A program made the translations under genes and the position numbers. From Flavobacterium sp. WV_118_3 (GTDB taxonomy: Bacteria > Bacteroidota > Bacteroidia > Flavobacteriales > Flavobacteriaceae): 64,000 bases of DNA. Positions 1 through 9,043 of the stretch are shown piece after piece (the first letter of the stretch is position 1; every line of letters begins with the position of its first letter). Location of the stretch: contig NZ_CP156060.1 of NCBI RefSeq assembly GCF_039778605.1, forward strand, positions 2,542,001 to 2,606,000, given 5' to 3'. The notes under the pieces are model-generated. The model searched no databases. It worked only from the letters and a program-made list of their open reading frames with translations, and was not told the DNA's origin.

Positions 1-1075
1 TCAGTGGAACTTAATCGGAAACCCTTATGCATCGGCTATCGATGTGGTGTCTTTCCTGACAGACAACACCAACAAAACATTGGTAGACGGTACGGTTTAT
101 ATCTGGACGCACAATACACCTATAGGCAACACAAACCCTAGCCCGTTCTATGGTACATATGCCTATAACTATACTGCTGCTGATTATGCTACCGTAAATA
201 AATTCGGAGCAACAGCAACCGCTGCAACCGGTGGAAGCGCACCAAGCCGTTATATCGCTTCCGGACAGGCTTTCTTCGTAAAAGGTTTAGCCAACGGAAA
301 TGCGAAGTTTACAAACAGTATGCGTGTTACTGGTAAGAATGATAATTTCATGAAAAACGGTGGTACACCAATCAATCCGGAAACACAATCGGTTGCCGGT
401 GGGGAATCGGAAAAACACCGTATTTGGTTGAATTTAGCGAATGAGAATGGTGCTTTTAGCCAAATCTTAGTAGGATATGATGAAGAAGCAACTATGGATT
501 TCGACAGAGGTCTTGATGGACAGTCTTTCGGTGGAAACGGTGTAACCTTCTACTCGACTATTCCAGACATGAACCTGACCATTCAGGCACGTCCTTTACC
601 GTTTAACCAAGCCGATCAGATTCCATTAGGTTTCAATGCCAACGCTCAGAATACCTACCAAATCGGAATTGATCACTTAGATGGAATTTTTGATACACAT
701 GCAATTTATCTGGAAGATAAAACAACCAATACAATCCACGATTTAAGAACAGCACCATACTCGTTCACATCGGCTGCCGGTACTTTTAACGAACGTTTTG
801 TATTGCGTTTTAACAATGGTACATTAGGAAACGGTGACTTTAGTCTTGAAAATGGCATCAAAGTATTACGCGGAAACGAATTGGCTGTAAACTCGGCTAA
901 CGAAAGAATCAAAAACATCACCGCATTCGATGTTTTAGGACGAAAAATTGACGAGTATAAAAATGTAGGTGAAAACGAAATCGCCTTGAAAAATGTAAAA
1001 AAATCATCAAGTGTTGTTCTCTTAAAAATCACACTTGAAAACGGAGCTACGGTAGATCGTAAAACGATTTTCTAA
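1..1075 (+). CDS. T9SS-exported surface or secreted protein, C-terminal part (partial)
   Basis: The reading frame is open from base 2, so the gene starts upstream of the window; the first in-window GTG is not a true start. The visible part begins with WNLIGNPYASAIDV, a phrase common in large Flavobacterium exported proteins just before the C-terminal domain. The last 75 residues (from about FSLENGIKVL to DRKTIF) have the layout of a type IX sorting domain: a 'DVLGRKI' strand, then 'VVLLKITLENG' and a short basic end 'RKTIF'. The end resembles the ChiA-like (type C) sorting signal more than type A. The protein should cross the outer membrane through the T9SS whose gldKLMN genes lie at 40-45 kb. 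The function of the mature protein cannot be read from this fragment. Confidence 0.8.
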   Translation, partial: QWNLIGNPYASAIDVVSFLTDNTNKTLVDGTVYIWTHNTPIGNTNPSPFYGTYAYNYTAADYATVNKFGATATAATGGSAPSRYIASGQAFFVKGLANGNAKFTNSMRVTGKNDNFMKNGGTPINPETQSVAGGESEKHRIWLNLANENGAFSQILVGYDEEATMDFDRGLDGQSFGGNGVTFYSTIPDMNLTIQARPLPFNQADQIPLGFNANAQNTYQIGIDHLDGIFDTHAIYLEDKTTNTIHDLRTAPYSFTSAAGTFNERFVLRFNNGTLGNGDFSLENGIKVLRGNELAVNSANERIKNITAFDVLGRKIDEYKNVGENEIALKNVKKSSSVVLLKITLENGATVDRKTIF

Positions 1076-1090
1076 TAACTTCCGAATAAA

Positions 1091-1134
1091 AACCAATAAC
1101 CCCGATGATCGATCATCGGGGTTATTGGTTTTTT
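1091..1134. terminator. Bidirectional terminator (perfect 40-bp palindrome)
   Basis: The two 20-bp arms are perfect inverted repeats meeting at 1110/1111. An A-run lies on the left and a T-run on the right, so the hairpin can stop both the rightward T9SS gene and the leftward gene ending at 1122. The stop codon of the leftward gene lies inside the stem. Confidence 0.9.
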
Positions 1135-1457
1135 AGGTAATTTATAAAATGCCAAAATGGTCGTTTCGACAGATAATCCGGATTGGCTTCGTTCGCATAG
1201 GCTTCCCGTTCAAAACTGATATTCCGATAAGCCGTATGCCGATTACCATACTGCCGCCATCGGATCAGAAATTCGATCCCATACCCAATAAAAAAAGGAA
1301 CAATCAGCAATTCCAATTGTTGCCGGATATGGATCTTTTCATGATTCAGAAATACTGCATCATTTTTATCCTCCTTCCTCGCCACAAACACAAAAGGAAA
1401 AATGGTAATGCCCCGAAACCCTTTTGGCGTTAAATATTTTAATACAAGTACAATCAT
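1122..1457 (-). CDS. Conserved hypothetical protein with HExxH motif
   Basis: About 111 residues. It starts at the ATG giving MIVLVLKYL; an earlier ATG at 1493 would overlap the divergent gene at 1486, so the shorter form is preferred. The protein carries NHEKIHIRQQLELL, an HExxH motif in a helix, followed by a hydrophobic stretch (VPFFIGYGIEFLI). This is typical of a small family widespread in Flavobacteria and usually annotated as hypothetical; the HExxH suggests a metal site, but peptidase activity is unproven. It is divergent from the DUF5522 gene. Confidence 0.7.
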   Translation of the reverse strand: MIVLVLKYLTPKGFRGITIFPFVFVARKEDKNDAVFLNHEKIHIRQQLELLIVPFFIGYGIEFLIRWRQYGNRHTAYRNISFEREAYANEANPDYLSKRPFWHFINYLKNQ

Positions 1458-1485
1458 TAACGGTAAAGTTCCTAAATTTGTCCGT

Positions 1486-1662
1486 ATGGACAACCAAAAT
1501 ACTAAAAATAAATTAATCCCCGGAGAAGACTATTATTTGTCCCCGGAAGGCTATAAAGTGTTCACAGAAGCCTTTCATTTAAAAAGAGGCTATTGCTGTA
1601 AAAACGGATGCCGCCATTGTCCGTATGGATTCAACAAAAACACCGGAACGATAAAAAAATAA
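1486..1662 (+). CDS. DUF5522 domain-containing small protein
   Basis: The ATG at 1486 gives MDNQNTKNK and 58 residues; the same frame is open further upstream but would run through the divergent neighbour. The C-terminal half has the pattern GYCCKNGCRHCPYGF, a cluster of four cysteines and a histidine typical of DUF5522, probably a metal site. Function unknown. It is divergent from the HExxH protein with a short shared promoter region. Confidence 0.75.
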   Translation: MDNQNTKNKLIPGEDYYLSPEGYKVFTEAFHLKRGYCCKNGCRHCPYGFNKNTGTIKK

Positions 1663-1798
1663 AAAATGGATGCCATTTTAGTCCGCTATAAGATCAAAAT
1701 TTACAAATCCTACCACAGGTCGGATATCCGCTATCCATAGCCGGGAATTACCTGCGCATTTTTATCATTTTATAATACACGAAATTCACACAACAATC

Positions 1799-3784
1799 AT
1801 GACGTTTCAAGAACAGATTTTAGAAGGAATTCCTTCTGTATTACCACAACCAAAACCGTACGAAAGCACTATAAACCACGCGCCAAAGCGTAAAGAAATA
1901 TTAACGGACGACGAGAAAAAACTGGCACTAAAAAATGCCCTGCGTTATTTCGAACCCCAACATCACGCCGAATTGATCAAAGAATTTTCGGACGAATTGG
2001 AAACCTATGGTCGTATCTATATGTACCGCCTTCGTCCGGATTATAAAATGTATGCCCGACCGTTATCCGAATATCCGGGTAAATCCGATCAGGCGAAAGC
2101 CATCATGTTAATGATCCAGAATAACCTGGATTATGCCGTGGCACAACATCCACACGAATTGATCACTTATGGTGGCAACGGAGCGGTTTTTAGCAATTGG
2201 GCACAATACCGCCTAACCATGAAATACCTGGCCGAAATGACAAACGAACAAACATTGGTAATGTATTCCGGTCATCCGATGGGATTATTCCCTTCGCACG
2301 CAGAAGCACCAAGAGTGGTCGTAACCAACGGTATGATGATCCCGAATTATTCCAAACCGGACGATTGGGAACGTTTTAATGCCTTAGGTGTTACACAATA
2401 CGGTCAGATGACAGCCGGTAGTTATATGTATATCGGCCCACAGGGAATTGTTCACGGAACGACAATTACCGTATTGAATGCCGGACGAAAAATCGCTAAA
2501 AAAGGCGAAGATCTGGCCGGTAAAGTTTTCGTGACATCCGGTTTGGGCGGAATGAGTGGTGCACAACCTAAAGCCGGTAATATCGCCGGATGTATCACCG
2601 TTTGTGCCGAAGTAAATCCAAAAATCACCCATATCCGTCACTCACAGGGATGGATCAATGAGGTAATCGAAAATATTGATGAACTGATCATCCGCGTTCG
2701 AAAAGCACAGCAAAACAAAGAAGTCGTTTCTATTGCCTACCTTGGTAATGTGGTAGACGTTTGGGAGCGTTTTTACGACGAAAATATTTATATCGACTTA
2801 GGTTCCGATCAGACTTCCTTACACAATCCGTGGGCAGGTGGCTACTACCCTGTCGGAATTTCTTTTGAAGACGCCAACGACATGATGGCTAACGAACCGA
2901 CACTTTTCAAAGAAAAAGTACAGGAGACCTTACGCCGACATGCGGCAGCAATCAACAAACACACTGCCAAAGGCACCTATTTCTTCGACTATGGAAATGC
3001 TTTCCTTTTGGAGAGTTCCAGAGCCGGTGCCGATGTCATGGCGCCAAACGGTATCGATTTCAGATATCCAAGCTATGTTCAGGACATTATGGGACCCATG
3101 TGTTTTGACTATGGTTTCGGACCGTTCCGTTGGGTTTGTACTTCCGGAAATCCGGACGATTTAGCCAAAACAGACGCTATCGCCTGTCAGGTTTTGGAAG
3201 AAATGATGCAAACCGCTCCTACCGAAATCCAGCAACAAATGGCCGATAATATCCGTTGGATCAAAGGTGCACAGGAAAACAAACTGGTGGTTGGTTCGCA
3301 GGCGCGTATTTTGTATGCCGATGCCGAAGGACGCACCAAAATTGCCGAGGCTTTTAATCAGGCGATTGCCCGTGGCGAAATCGGATATGTGGTTTTAGGA
3401 CGCGATCACCACGATGTATCCGGTACCGATTCTCCTTATCGCGAGACATCCAACATCTATGACGGTTCCCGTTTTACAGCCGATATGGCGATTCACAACG
3501 TAATCGGTGATAGTTTCCGGGGAGCAACCTGGGTATCCATTCACAACGGTGGTGGCGTTGGATGGGGCGAAGTAATTAACGGTGGATTTGGCATGGTTCT
3601 TGACGGTACTAAAGAAGCATCAAAACGTTTAGAATCAATGCTTTTCTGGGATGTTAACAACGGGATTGCCAGAAGAAGCTGGGCGCGAAACGAAGGCGCA
3701 GTTTTTGCTATTAAAAGAGCCATGGAATCGCAGCCATTACTAAAAGTGACTCTCCCGAATTTTGTTGATGAATCTTTATTTTAG
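1799..3784 (+). CDS. hutU: Urocanate hydratase (urocanase), long type
   Basis: 661 residues, the length of the long urocanases rather than the 557-residue Pseudomonas type. The enzyme adds water to urocanate to give 4-imidazolone-5-propionate in histidine breakdown, using tightly bound NAD+. Supporting motifs are GLGGMSGAQPKAG (dinucleotide-binding region), GFGPFRWVCTSGNPDDL, the SRDHHDVSGTDSPYRETSN-like block (here GRDHHDVSGTDSPYRE) and HNGGGVGWGEVINGGFG near the C-terminus. No other clear hut gene lies next to it: the arginase-family protein at 45.2 kb, of the type often labelled formimidoylglutamase, lacks key metal ligands. The DUF4136 lipoprotein follows 24 bp downstream and may be co-transcribed. 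Confidence 0.95.
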   Translation: MTFQEQILEGIPSVLPQPKPYESTINHAPKRKEILTDDEKKLALKNALRYFEPQHHAELIKEFSDELETYGRIYMYRLRPDYKMYARPLSEYPGKSDQAKAIMLMIQNNLDYAVAQHPHELITYGGNGAVFSNWAQYRLTMKYLAEMTNEQTLVMYSGHPMGLFPSHAEAPRVVVTNGMMIPNYSKPDDWERFNALGVTQYGQMTAGSYMYIGPQGIVHGTTITVLNAGRKIAKKGEDLAGKVFVTSGLGGMSGAQPKAGNIAGCITVCAEVNPKITHIRHSQGWINEVIENIDELIIRVRKAQQNKEVVSIAYLGNVVDVWERFYDENIYIDLGSDQTSLHNPWAGGYYPVGISFEDANDMMANEPTLFKEKVQETLRRHAAAINKHTAKGTYFFDYGNAFLLESSRAGADVMAPNGIDFRYPSYVQDIMGPMCFDYGFGPFRWVCTSGNPDDLAKTDAIACQVLEEMMQTAPTEIQQQMADNIRWIKGAQENKLVVGSQARILYADAEGRTKIAEAFNQAIARGEIGYVVLGRDHHDVSGTDSPYRETSNIYDGSRFTADMAIHNVIGDSFRGATWVSIHNGGGVGWGEVINGGFGMVLDGTKEASKRLESMLFWDVNNGIARRSWARNEGAVFAIKRAMESQPLLKVTLPNFVDESLF

Positions 3785-3808
3785 TTAATCATAAAACCTA
3801 ATTACATT

Positions 3809-4345
3809 ATGAAAGCAATAAAATACCTTCCGATACTACTGCTCTTGGTCATCAGCTCTTGTAGCTCCGTTAGAGTAGCATCCGATTTTGACAACAGAAC
3901 CGACTTTAGTCAGTATAAAACCTATGCCTTTCATAAAGATGGAATCGATAAAGTTGAGATCTCCGATTTAGACAAACGACGTATCCTTCGCGCTATTGAC
4001 GATCAGATGACTGCCAAAGGCTTTACAAAAAGCGACAATCCGGATATGTTGGTTAATATTTTCACCAAATCCAGTGAACAGGTCAACGTAAGCCAGTTTA
4101 ATGCCGGCTATGGTTGGGGTTACGGCGGATGGGGCTATGGCTGGGGATGGGGTCCTTCCTACAGTACTGTTAGCACCACTACCGAAGGAACACTTTATAT
4201 CGACCTGATTGATGCCCGTAAAAAAGAATTGATCTGGCAAGGTATTGGAACCGGTGTTTTAACCAGAGACCGTGAAAGAAAAGAAGAGCGCATTAACGAA
4301 TTTGTTTCTAAAATTCTGATGCAGTTTCCACCGCAAAAAAAATAA
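3809..4345 (+). CDS. DUF4136 domain lipoprotein
   Basis: 178 residues with a signal peptide ending in a lipobox (LLVISSCSS, lipidated Cys18). The mature part has the DUF4136 pattern: DFDNRTDFSQYKTYAF near the start, a Gly/Trp/Tyr-rich patch (GYGWGYGGWGYGWGWG) in the middle, and GTLYIDLIDARKKELIWQG followed by a C-terminal helix ending KILMQFPP. These are envelope lipoproteins of unknown function. It lies 24 bp after hutU and is followed by a strong terminator. Confidence 0.85.
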   Translation: MKAIKYLPILLLLVISSCSSVRVASDFDNRTDFSQYKTYAFHKDGIDKVEISDLDKRRILRAIDDQMTAKGFTKSDNPDMLVNIFTKSSEQVNVSQFNAGYGWGYGGWGYGWGWGPSYSTVSTTTEGTLYIDLIDARKKELIWQGIGTGVLTRDRERKEERINEFVSKILMQFPPQKK

Positions 4346-4367
4346 TGTAATTCACTATAAAACTATA

Positions 4368-4396
4368 AAGCCTACCCTGTTGTGTAGGCTTTTTTA
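4368..4396 (+). terminator. Rho-independent terminator after the DUF4136 gene
   Basis: Stem AAGCCTAC / GTAGGCTT with an 8-base loop and a following T-run. Confidence 0.9.
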
Positions 4397-4404
4397 TAAC
4401 TATT

Positions 4405-4779
4405 ATGAACGATATCAGCACTTTTGAGGATATACAAGCACTGGTGAATACTTTCTACGGAAAAGTTCAGCAGGACGATTATATCGGACCGGTTTTTAAT
4501 CGTAAAATACAGGATCGCTGGCCGGAACATCTGGCCAAAATGTATCGGTTTTGGGAAAGTATTTTACTGGATAACCATACCTATTCCGGCCGACCTTTCC
4601 CACCACATGCACTTTTACCCGTAGATGCCACACATTTTAACCGTTGGCTTACCCTATTTACCACTACGATCGATTCCCTTTTTGTCGGACCAATTGCCGA
4701 AGAAGCCAAAGAAAGGGCTGCAAAAATGGCAGCTATGTTTCACTCTAAAATAGAATACATTAAAAATAATACAATATAA
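4405..4779 (+). CDS. Group III truncated haemoglobin
   Basis: 124 residues, normal for a truncated 2-on-2 globin. It has the group III features: FYGKVQQDDYIGPVFN, then YRFWESILL, and PPHALLPVDATHFNRWLTLF carrying the conserved histidines and the HFNRW helix, ending in a helix AAKMAAMFHSKI. Such proteins bind haem and oxygen or NO in the cytoplasm; the physiological role here is unknown. It stands between two terminator-bounded units and probably has its own promoter. Confidence 0.9.
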   Translation: MNDISTFEDIQALVNTFYGKVQQDDYIGPVFNRKIQDRWPEHLAKMYRFWESILLDNHTYSGRPFPPHALLPVDATHFNRWLTLFTTTIDSLFVGPIAEEAKERAAKMAAMFHSKIEYIKNNTI

Positions 4780-4799
4780 TTCCGGGATTGAAATTCCAA

Positions 4800-4830
4800 T
4801 TGCTAACTCCCTAAAGATTTCGTAATTTTA
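4800..4830 (+). promoter_or_regulatory. Possible Bacteroidetes-type promoter
   Basis: TTG, 20 bp, TAATTTTA: matches the Bacteroidetes -33/-7 pattern (TTG, 17-23, TAnnTTTG) with one mismatch in the -7 box. It lies 26 bp before the hydroxylase start. Confidence 0.4.
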
Positions 4831-4855
4831 CACCAAACAGCAACAATTTGTAATC

Positions 4856-6613
4856 ATGAATCCATCGTTTGAAACCAATCCCTTAATTGAGCGCTTACCC
4901 AAGCATCTGAAGCAATTTATCAAACCGCAGGATTATGACGAGTATACTCCGATTAATCAGGCCGTTTGGCGCTATGTGATGCGTAAAAATGTGGATTACC
5001 TCGGAAAAGTAGCCCACAGCTCGTATCTGGATGGTCTTCGCCAAACGGGAATTTCTATAGAAAGCATCCCGAATATGTACGGCATGAACCGTATCCTAAA
5101 AGAAATCGGCTGGGCCGCTGTTGCCGTAGACGGTTTTATCCCGCCCAATGCTTTTATGGAATTTCAGGCGTATAACGTATTGGTTATTGCGTCCGATATC
5201 CGTCAGCTGGAACATATCGAATATACACCTGCTCCCGATATTATTCACGAAGGAGCCGGCCACGCCCCTATTATTGCCAATCCGGAATATGCCGAATACC
5301 TGCGCCGTTTCGGTGAAATCGGATGTAAGGCTATTTCATCGGCACGGGATTACGAAATGTATGAAGCGATCCGTTTACTTTCGATTCTGAAAGAAGCCGA
5401 AGGTACGCCGAAAAACGAAATCGAAGCCGCCGAAAAACGTGTCGATGAATTACAAAACGATATGGGTGAATTGTCTGAAATGGCACAGATCCGAAACTTA
5501 CACTGGTGGACCGTGGAATACGGTTTAATCGGAACCGTAGACAATCCGAAAATCTATGGCGCCGGACTTTTATCCTCTATTGGAGAAAGTGCCTGGTGTA
5601 TGACCGATAATGTAACCAAAATTCCTTACGATATTAGTGCGGCCAATCAGAGTTTTGACATCACCAAACCGCAACCGCAATTGTATGTCACTCCTGATTT
5701 TGCGCACCTCAATCTGGTACTGGAAGAGTTTGCTAATAAAATGGCATTGCGCACCGGCGGATTATCCGGGATTCAGAAATTAATTCATTCCAAAGCCTTA
5801 GGAACCATAGAATTGAGCACCGGCATTCAGGTTTCCGGTGTTTTTACCAATGTAATCGAACACGAAGGCAAACCGGTTTATATTCAGACAACCGGAAAAA
5901 CAGCCTTATCCTACCGCGAGAAAGAACTGGTTGGTCATGGTACCGAATACCATTCCGAAGGTTTCGGAAGTCCGGTTGGAAAATTAAAAGGAATCAATCT
6001 GGCTATCGAAGATATGAGTCCAAGGGATTTAAGTGCCTATGCCATATTCGAAGGACAGGTTGTTACACTGGAATTTGAAGGAAATATCAAAGTTTCCGGA
6101 GAAATCATTACTGGTTCCCGAAACTTACAGGGAAAAATCATCACCATCAGCTTTAAAAACTGCACGGTGACACATAACGATACCGTATTGTTTCATCCGG
6201 AATGGGGCATTTATGATATGGCCGTCGGAAAGAAAATCACTTCCGCTTTTTCAGGTCCGGCCGATGTTAGAAGTTTTGATTTGATCACACATGTGCCCTC
6301 CTCGCAAACCATTAAAGCACAAAAAACAGCCGAACGTTTAAAACTGGAAGCGTTATACCAAGATATCCGCGATATCCGCGAAGGAAAAACAACCGGAAAC
6401 CCGGATGCCATTTTCGAGACGCTACAAAGCGAACATCCGAAAGATTGGTTATTGTCTGTTGAAATTGCCGAACTGGCCCATAAAAACAACGACCACACTT
6501 TGGAAAGCAAGGTTTTGGCGCATTTGGAACAGTTAAAAACAACACGTCCGGAAGTAGCACTGTTGATCAGCAACGGACTCGAATTGATTTTCGAAAACGA
6601 AAGCGTAAAATAA
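4856..6613 (+). CDS. Biopterin-dependent aromatic amino acid hydroxylase (phenylalanine hydroxylase-like)
   Basis: 585 residues, about twice the length of a bacterial phenylalanine 4-monooxygenase. The iron ligands of the family are visible: HEGAGH (His131 and His136) and HWWTVEYG (Glu221), followed by YGAGLLSSIGE as in PhhA/PAH. The likely reaction is phenylalanine to tyrosine with tetrahydropterin and O2. Two oddities stand out. About 45 extra residues (roughly 172-215, Lys/Glu rich and probably helical) sit between the second His and the Glu compared with human PAH. There is also a C-terminal extension of some 250 residues with no domain I can name. There is no N-terminal ACT regulatory domain. 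Substrate preference (Phe, Tyr or Trp) cannot be decided from sequence alone. Confidence 0.88.
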   Translation: MNPSFETNPLIERLPKHLKQFIKPQDYDEYTPINQAVWRYVMRKNVDYLGKVAHSSYLDGLRQTGISIESIPNMYGMNRILKEIGWAAVAVDGFIPPNAFMEFQAYNVLVIASDIRQLEHIEYTPAPDIIHEGAGHAPIIANPEYAEYLRRFGEIGCKAISSARDYEMYEAIRLLSILKEAEGTPKNEIEAAEKRVDELQNDMGELSEMAQIRNLHWWTVEYGLIGTVDNPKIYGAGLLSSIGESAWCMTDNVTKIPYDISAANQSFDITKPQPQLYVTPDFAHLNLVLEEFANKMALRTGGLSGIQKLIHSKALGTIELSTGIQVSGVFTNVIEHEGKPVYIQTTGKTALSYREKELVGHGTEYHSEGFGSPVGKLKGINLAIEDMSPRDLSAYAIFEGQVVTLEFEGNIKVSGEIITGSRNLQGKIITISFKNCTVTHNDTVLFHPEWGIYDMAVGKKITSAFSGPADVRSFDLITHVPSSQTIKAQKTAERLKLEALYQDIRDIREGKTTGNPDAIFETLQSEHPKDWLLSVEIAELAHKNNDHTLESKVLAHLEQLKTTRPEVALLISNGLELIFENESVK

Positions 6614-6676
6614 ATCCGTAACATTTGTTACAACCCTATACATGAAAGTCCCGTACCTTTGATAAAAATTAAAGTT

Positions 6677-6985
6677 ATGGGACTTTTAGATTTATTAGGA
6701 TTGGGTAATAAAAACGAGATGATTCGGGAATTCGTAGCCAAAGGTGCAATCATTCTTGATGTACGAACACCGGAAGAATTTGCCGGCGGACATATTTCAA
6801 ATTCGAAAAATATCCCGTTACAACGGATCACTACCGAAATCGCTACCATCAAAAAATGGAACAAACCAGTGATTACCTGCTGTCGTTCCGGAATGCGAAG
6901 CGCACAAGCCGCGACAGTCTTAAAGCAAAACAATATCGAAGTGATTAATGGTGGTGGCTGGAATAGTCTGGAAAGCAAACTATAA
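6677..6985 (+). CDS. Rhodanese-like domain protein
   Basis: 102 residues from the ATG at 6677; an in-frame TTG at 6659 is less likely. A single rhodanese domain with ILDVRTPEEFAGGHI (residues 27-40) and the catalytic loop CCRSGMRS with the sulfur-accepting Cys69, ending GGGW. It probably moves sulfane sulfur to an acceptor in the cytoplasm. A -7-like box TACCTTTG lies at 6654-6661, with a TTG 26 bp upstream, slightly beyond the usual spacing. A bidirectional terminator follows. Confidence 0.85.
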   Translation: MGLLDLLGLGNKNEMIREFVAKGAIILDVRTPEEFAGGHISNSKNIPLQRITTEIATIKKWNKPVITCCRSGMRSAQAATVLKQNNIEVINGGGWNSLESKL

Positions 6986-7010
6986 TGCCATTTTCGTTTT
7001 AAAATGTATA

Positions 7011-7049
7011 AAAAATCCCTGTTCGTTTTAATTCCTAACAGGGATTTTT
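7011..7049. terminator. Bidirectional terminator
   Basis: Arms AAAAATCCCTGTT / AACAGGGATTTTT with a 13-base loop, between the convergent rhodanese and DUF4230 genes. It supplies U-runs in both directions. Confidence 0.9.
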
Positions 7050-7066
7050 ATTAGAAGAAGCTTCTT

Positions 7067-7753
7067 TTATAATTGCACTTGTTCGCTCAATTGTTGTTCG
7101 TTTTCCAACACCTGATTTTCATATTGTAATTTCCATCCCAAAGAATTGGTTAGAATTAAAATTTTAGACAATTCGCTGATCAATCGGTTTTTGGCATTCG
7201 ATTTTAAGGTCGATGTTTCCATCTTACGCGCCAAGTCCGCTTTTACTTTTTTGCTGATTTTATTGTAATCGTCTCCGGTAAACGGATTCATCCGACTCTG
7301 ATCCACGTCATAAAACTGAATATCCGGGCTAATCTTGATTTCTTCTTTCGGAATATTGACGATCGTAATGGTTTTATTCTTTTCATCGATATCGTACTTT
7401 ACCTGACGTAAATCGTAAGCCACCGTCACATCCGCATTGATCACGATCAAAGCTTTCTTTTCGAACGTCAACAGGTTCATTAGGTATTTCTGTTGGTCTT
7501 TATAGGTCATCACCTGGGCATAATGCCCTTCTGTCACCACCAGCTTTCCAACATTTTTAATCTGCTGTTGAATCAAATTGGTATTGTATTCGGTCGAAGT
7601 GGTATTCTTTTCAGAAGTCACCCATTTATAGATTACAAATCCGATGATGATAAAAATCAGCAAATACATAATTTTCCCGGAACGCGCCATCGCCTGTACT
7701 ATGGGCACTAACATGTTTTTGATCTGTGTTTCTTCTGAAGTTTTTCGTGGCAT
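7067..7753 (-). CDS. DUF4230 domain protein, membrane-anchored
   Basis: 228 residues from the ATG giving MPRKTSEE; a TTG four codons upstream is less likely. One N-terminal transmembrane segment (IMYLLIFIIIGFVIYKW) is followed by a DUF4230 domain with the usual KALIVINADVTVAYDL and VNIPKEEIKISPDIQFYDVD stretches, and a helical C-terminus. The family's function is unknown; it should sit in the inner membrane with the domain outside the cytoplasm. Confidence 0.8.
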   Translation of the reverse strand: MPRKTSEETQIKNMLVPIVQAMARSGKIMYLLIFIIIGFVIYKWVTSEKNTTSTEYNTNLIQQQIKNVGKLVVTEGHYAQVMTYKDQQKYLMNLLTFEKKALIVINADVTVAYDLRQVKYDIDEKNKTITIVNIPKEEIKISPDIQFYDVDQSRMNPFTGDDYNKISKKVKADLARKMETSTLKSNAKNRLISELSKILILTNSLGWKLQYENQVLENEQQLSEQVQL

Positions 7754-7936
7754 AATAAAACGCAATAATTATATATAATCGATACGGCATTGTAAAAAAC
7801 GAACCTCTTTTTTCCACTACCATCATAGCTTTAAAAGAGTTTAATCTACCTGACTTTAAAGGTAATCAAAAATTGGTTTCCTGAATATATTTCGCTCCAT
7901 TTGTAATGGATTGGGGTGTCTCCCGGTCGGTAAAGT

Positions 7937-7970
7937 GACCTGTCATATTGTAATGATAGGTCTTTTATTT
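7937..7970 (+). terminator. Orphan terminator-like hairpin
   Basis: Arms GACCTGTCAT / ATGATAGGTC (one G-U pair) with a 6-base loop, then TTTTATTTT on the + strand. No + strand gene precedes it, so it may end a small untranslated RNA or have another role. Confidence 0.5.
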
Positions 7971-7989
7971 TACGGAAAATTCCGAATAA

Positions 7990-8940
7990 CTATCCGAAAG
8001 CAATATGAGGATATTCTGCTACTAATTTAGTAATCTTTCCGTTTAGGTTTTCCAGAAAACGGCGGTGTTGTTCCGAATCGGGATTAAACGAACGATGCGC
8101 CAGTCCTTTTTGAATACTATCGACTTCCTTCATAACCGGCCAGGTCGTTTCTGCGATCCAGGTTTCGGTAAAACGCTGCCAGATATAATCGATCGCAATT
8201 CCATTGGGATGTAGCATGTCGTCGGCATAAAAACGATAGTCACGCAATTCGTCCATCATGATTTCATAACTCGGAAAATAAACCGCATTGGGTACTTCCG
8301 AAATCGTCTGATGAACAGCCGTGATCAAATTGGCTTTGCTCCATTGATTTTCTACAAAACCGTCTTTTATATGGCGTACCGGCGAAACGGTAAAAACAAA
8401 GTTCACTTTGGAATTTAATTGCGAAACACCCGCAATTATCTTTTCTAAACTCTCCCGAATGGCTTCCACTGTCAACAATTCCTTTTTAAATTGCTTTTGC
8501 GGGACTTTATGACAATTGGCAACTATTTTACCATCTTCTATTTTTCGATACACCCAAGCCGTTCCTAATGTAATCAAAACGTGTGTCGCATGGGTAAGCT
8601 GGTTTCGGGTTACGGAAGTGGCGCGATTCAGGTTTTCCAACAAAACTTCCGGATCGGTTGCATTCAGGTCCGAATGGGCGTCAAAAGAATGCCATTGTTC
8701 GTTATGAAAAAAGATGTCCGTTTCGGTAAATTGTTTTTCCTGTAGGGCGAAAGCAATGCTTTTTTCGATCGCCAGCGGATGAAATAAGATCCCAAACGGA
8801 TTGCAATAATTCCGGAATCGGAAATAATCCAGCTTTTCACTCATATTCACCGCAAAACACGAACCCAAAGACACCACCCGCGCCGTATAATCGATCGGAT
8901 TATCACTCTTGCAAATGGGTATTTGGGTTCTGAATTGCAT
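7990..8940 (-). CDS. GSCFA domain protein
   Basis: 316 residues. The family-naming motif SLGSCFAVNM is at about residues 26-35. Further on come VLITLGTAWVYR, a FTVSPVRHIKDGF block, and DDMLHPNGIAIDYIW, whose Asp and His resemble the last block of SGNH hydrolases. The likely role is a hydrolase or esterase, but the family has no firm biochemical assignment that I know of. A good -33/-7 promoter is just upstream on the minus strand. Confidence 0.85.
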   Translation of the reverse strand: MQFRTQIPICKSDNPIDYTARVVSLGSCFAVNMSEKLDYFRFRNYCNPFGILFHPLAIEKSIAFALQEKQFTETDIFFHNEQWHSFDAHSDLNATDPEVLLENLNRATSVTRNQLTHATHVLITLGTAWVYRKIEDGKIVANCHKVPQKQFKKELLTVEAIRESLEKIIAGVSQLNSKVNFVFTVSPVRHIKDGFVENQWSKANLITAVHQTISEVPNAVYFPSYEIMMDELRDYRFYADDMLHPNGIAIDYIWQRFTETWIAETTWPVMKEVDSIQKGLAHRSFNPDSEQHRRFLENLNGKITKLVAEYPHIAFG

Positions 8941-8957
8941 GGTTGTATTTGTTTTTA

Positions 8958-8990
8958 CAAACTTAAGGATATTACCTCAGTTTAACGCAA
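8958..8990 (-). promoter_or_regulatory. Bacteroidetes-type promoter for the GSCFA gene
   Basis: Read on the minus strand: TTG (8990-8988), 22 bp, TAAGTTTG (8965-8958). It is a full match to TTG-N17-23-TAnnTTTG, with the ATG 17 bp further on. Confidence 0.65.
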
Positions 8991-8991
8991 A

Positions 8992-9024
8992 CAAAAAACC
9001 CAAAGCATGCTTCGGGTCTTTTTT
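8992..9024 (-). terminator. Terminator of alaS
   Basis: Hairpin ACCC(a)AAGC..GCTT(c)GGGT with an A-run on the left, read as U-run on the minus strand, downstream of alaS. A T-run on the other side could also work on the + strand. Confidence 0.7.
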
Positions 9025-9043
9025 ATCTTTAGTGATCTTAAAT

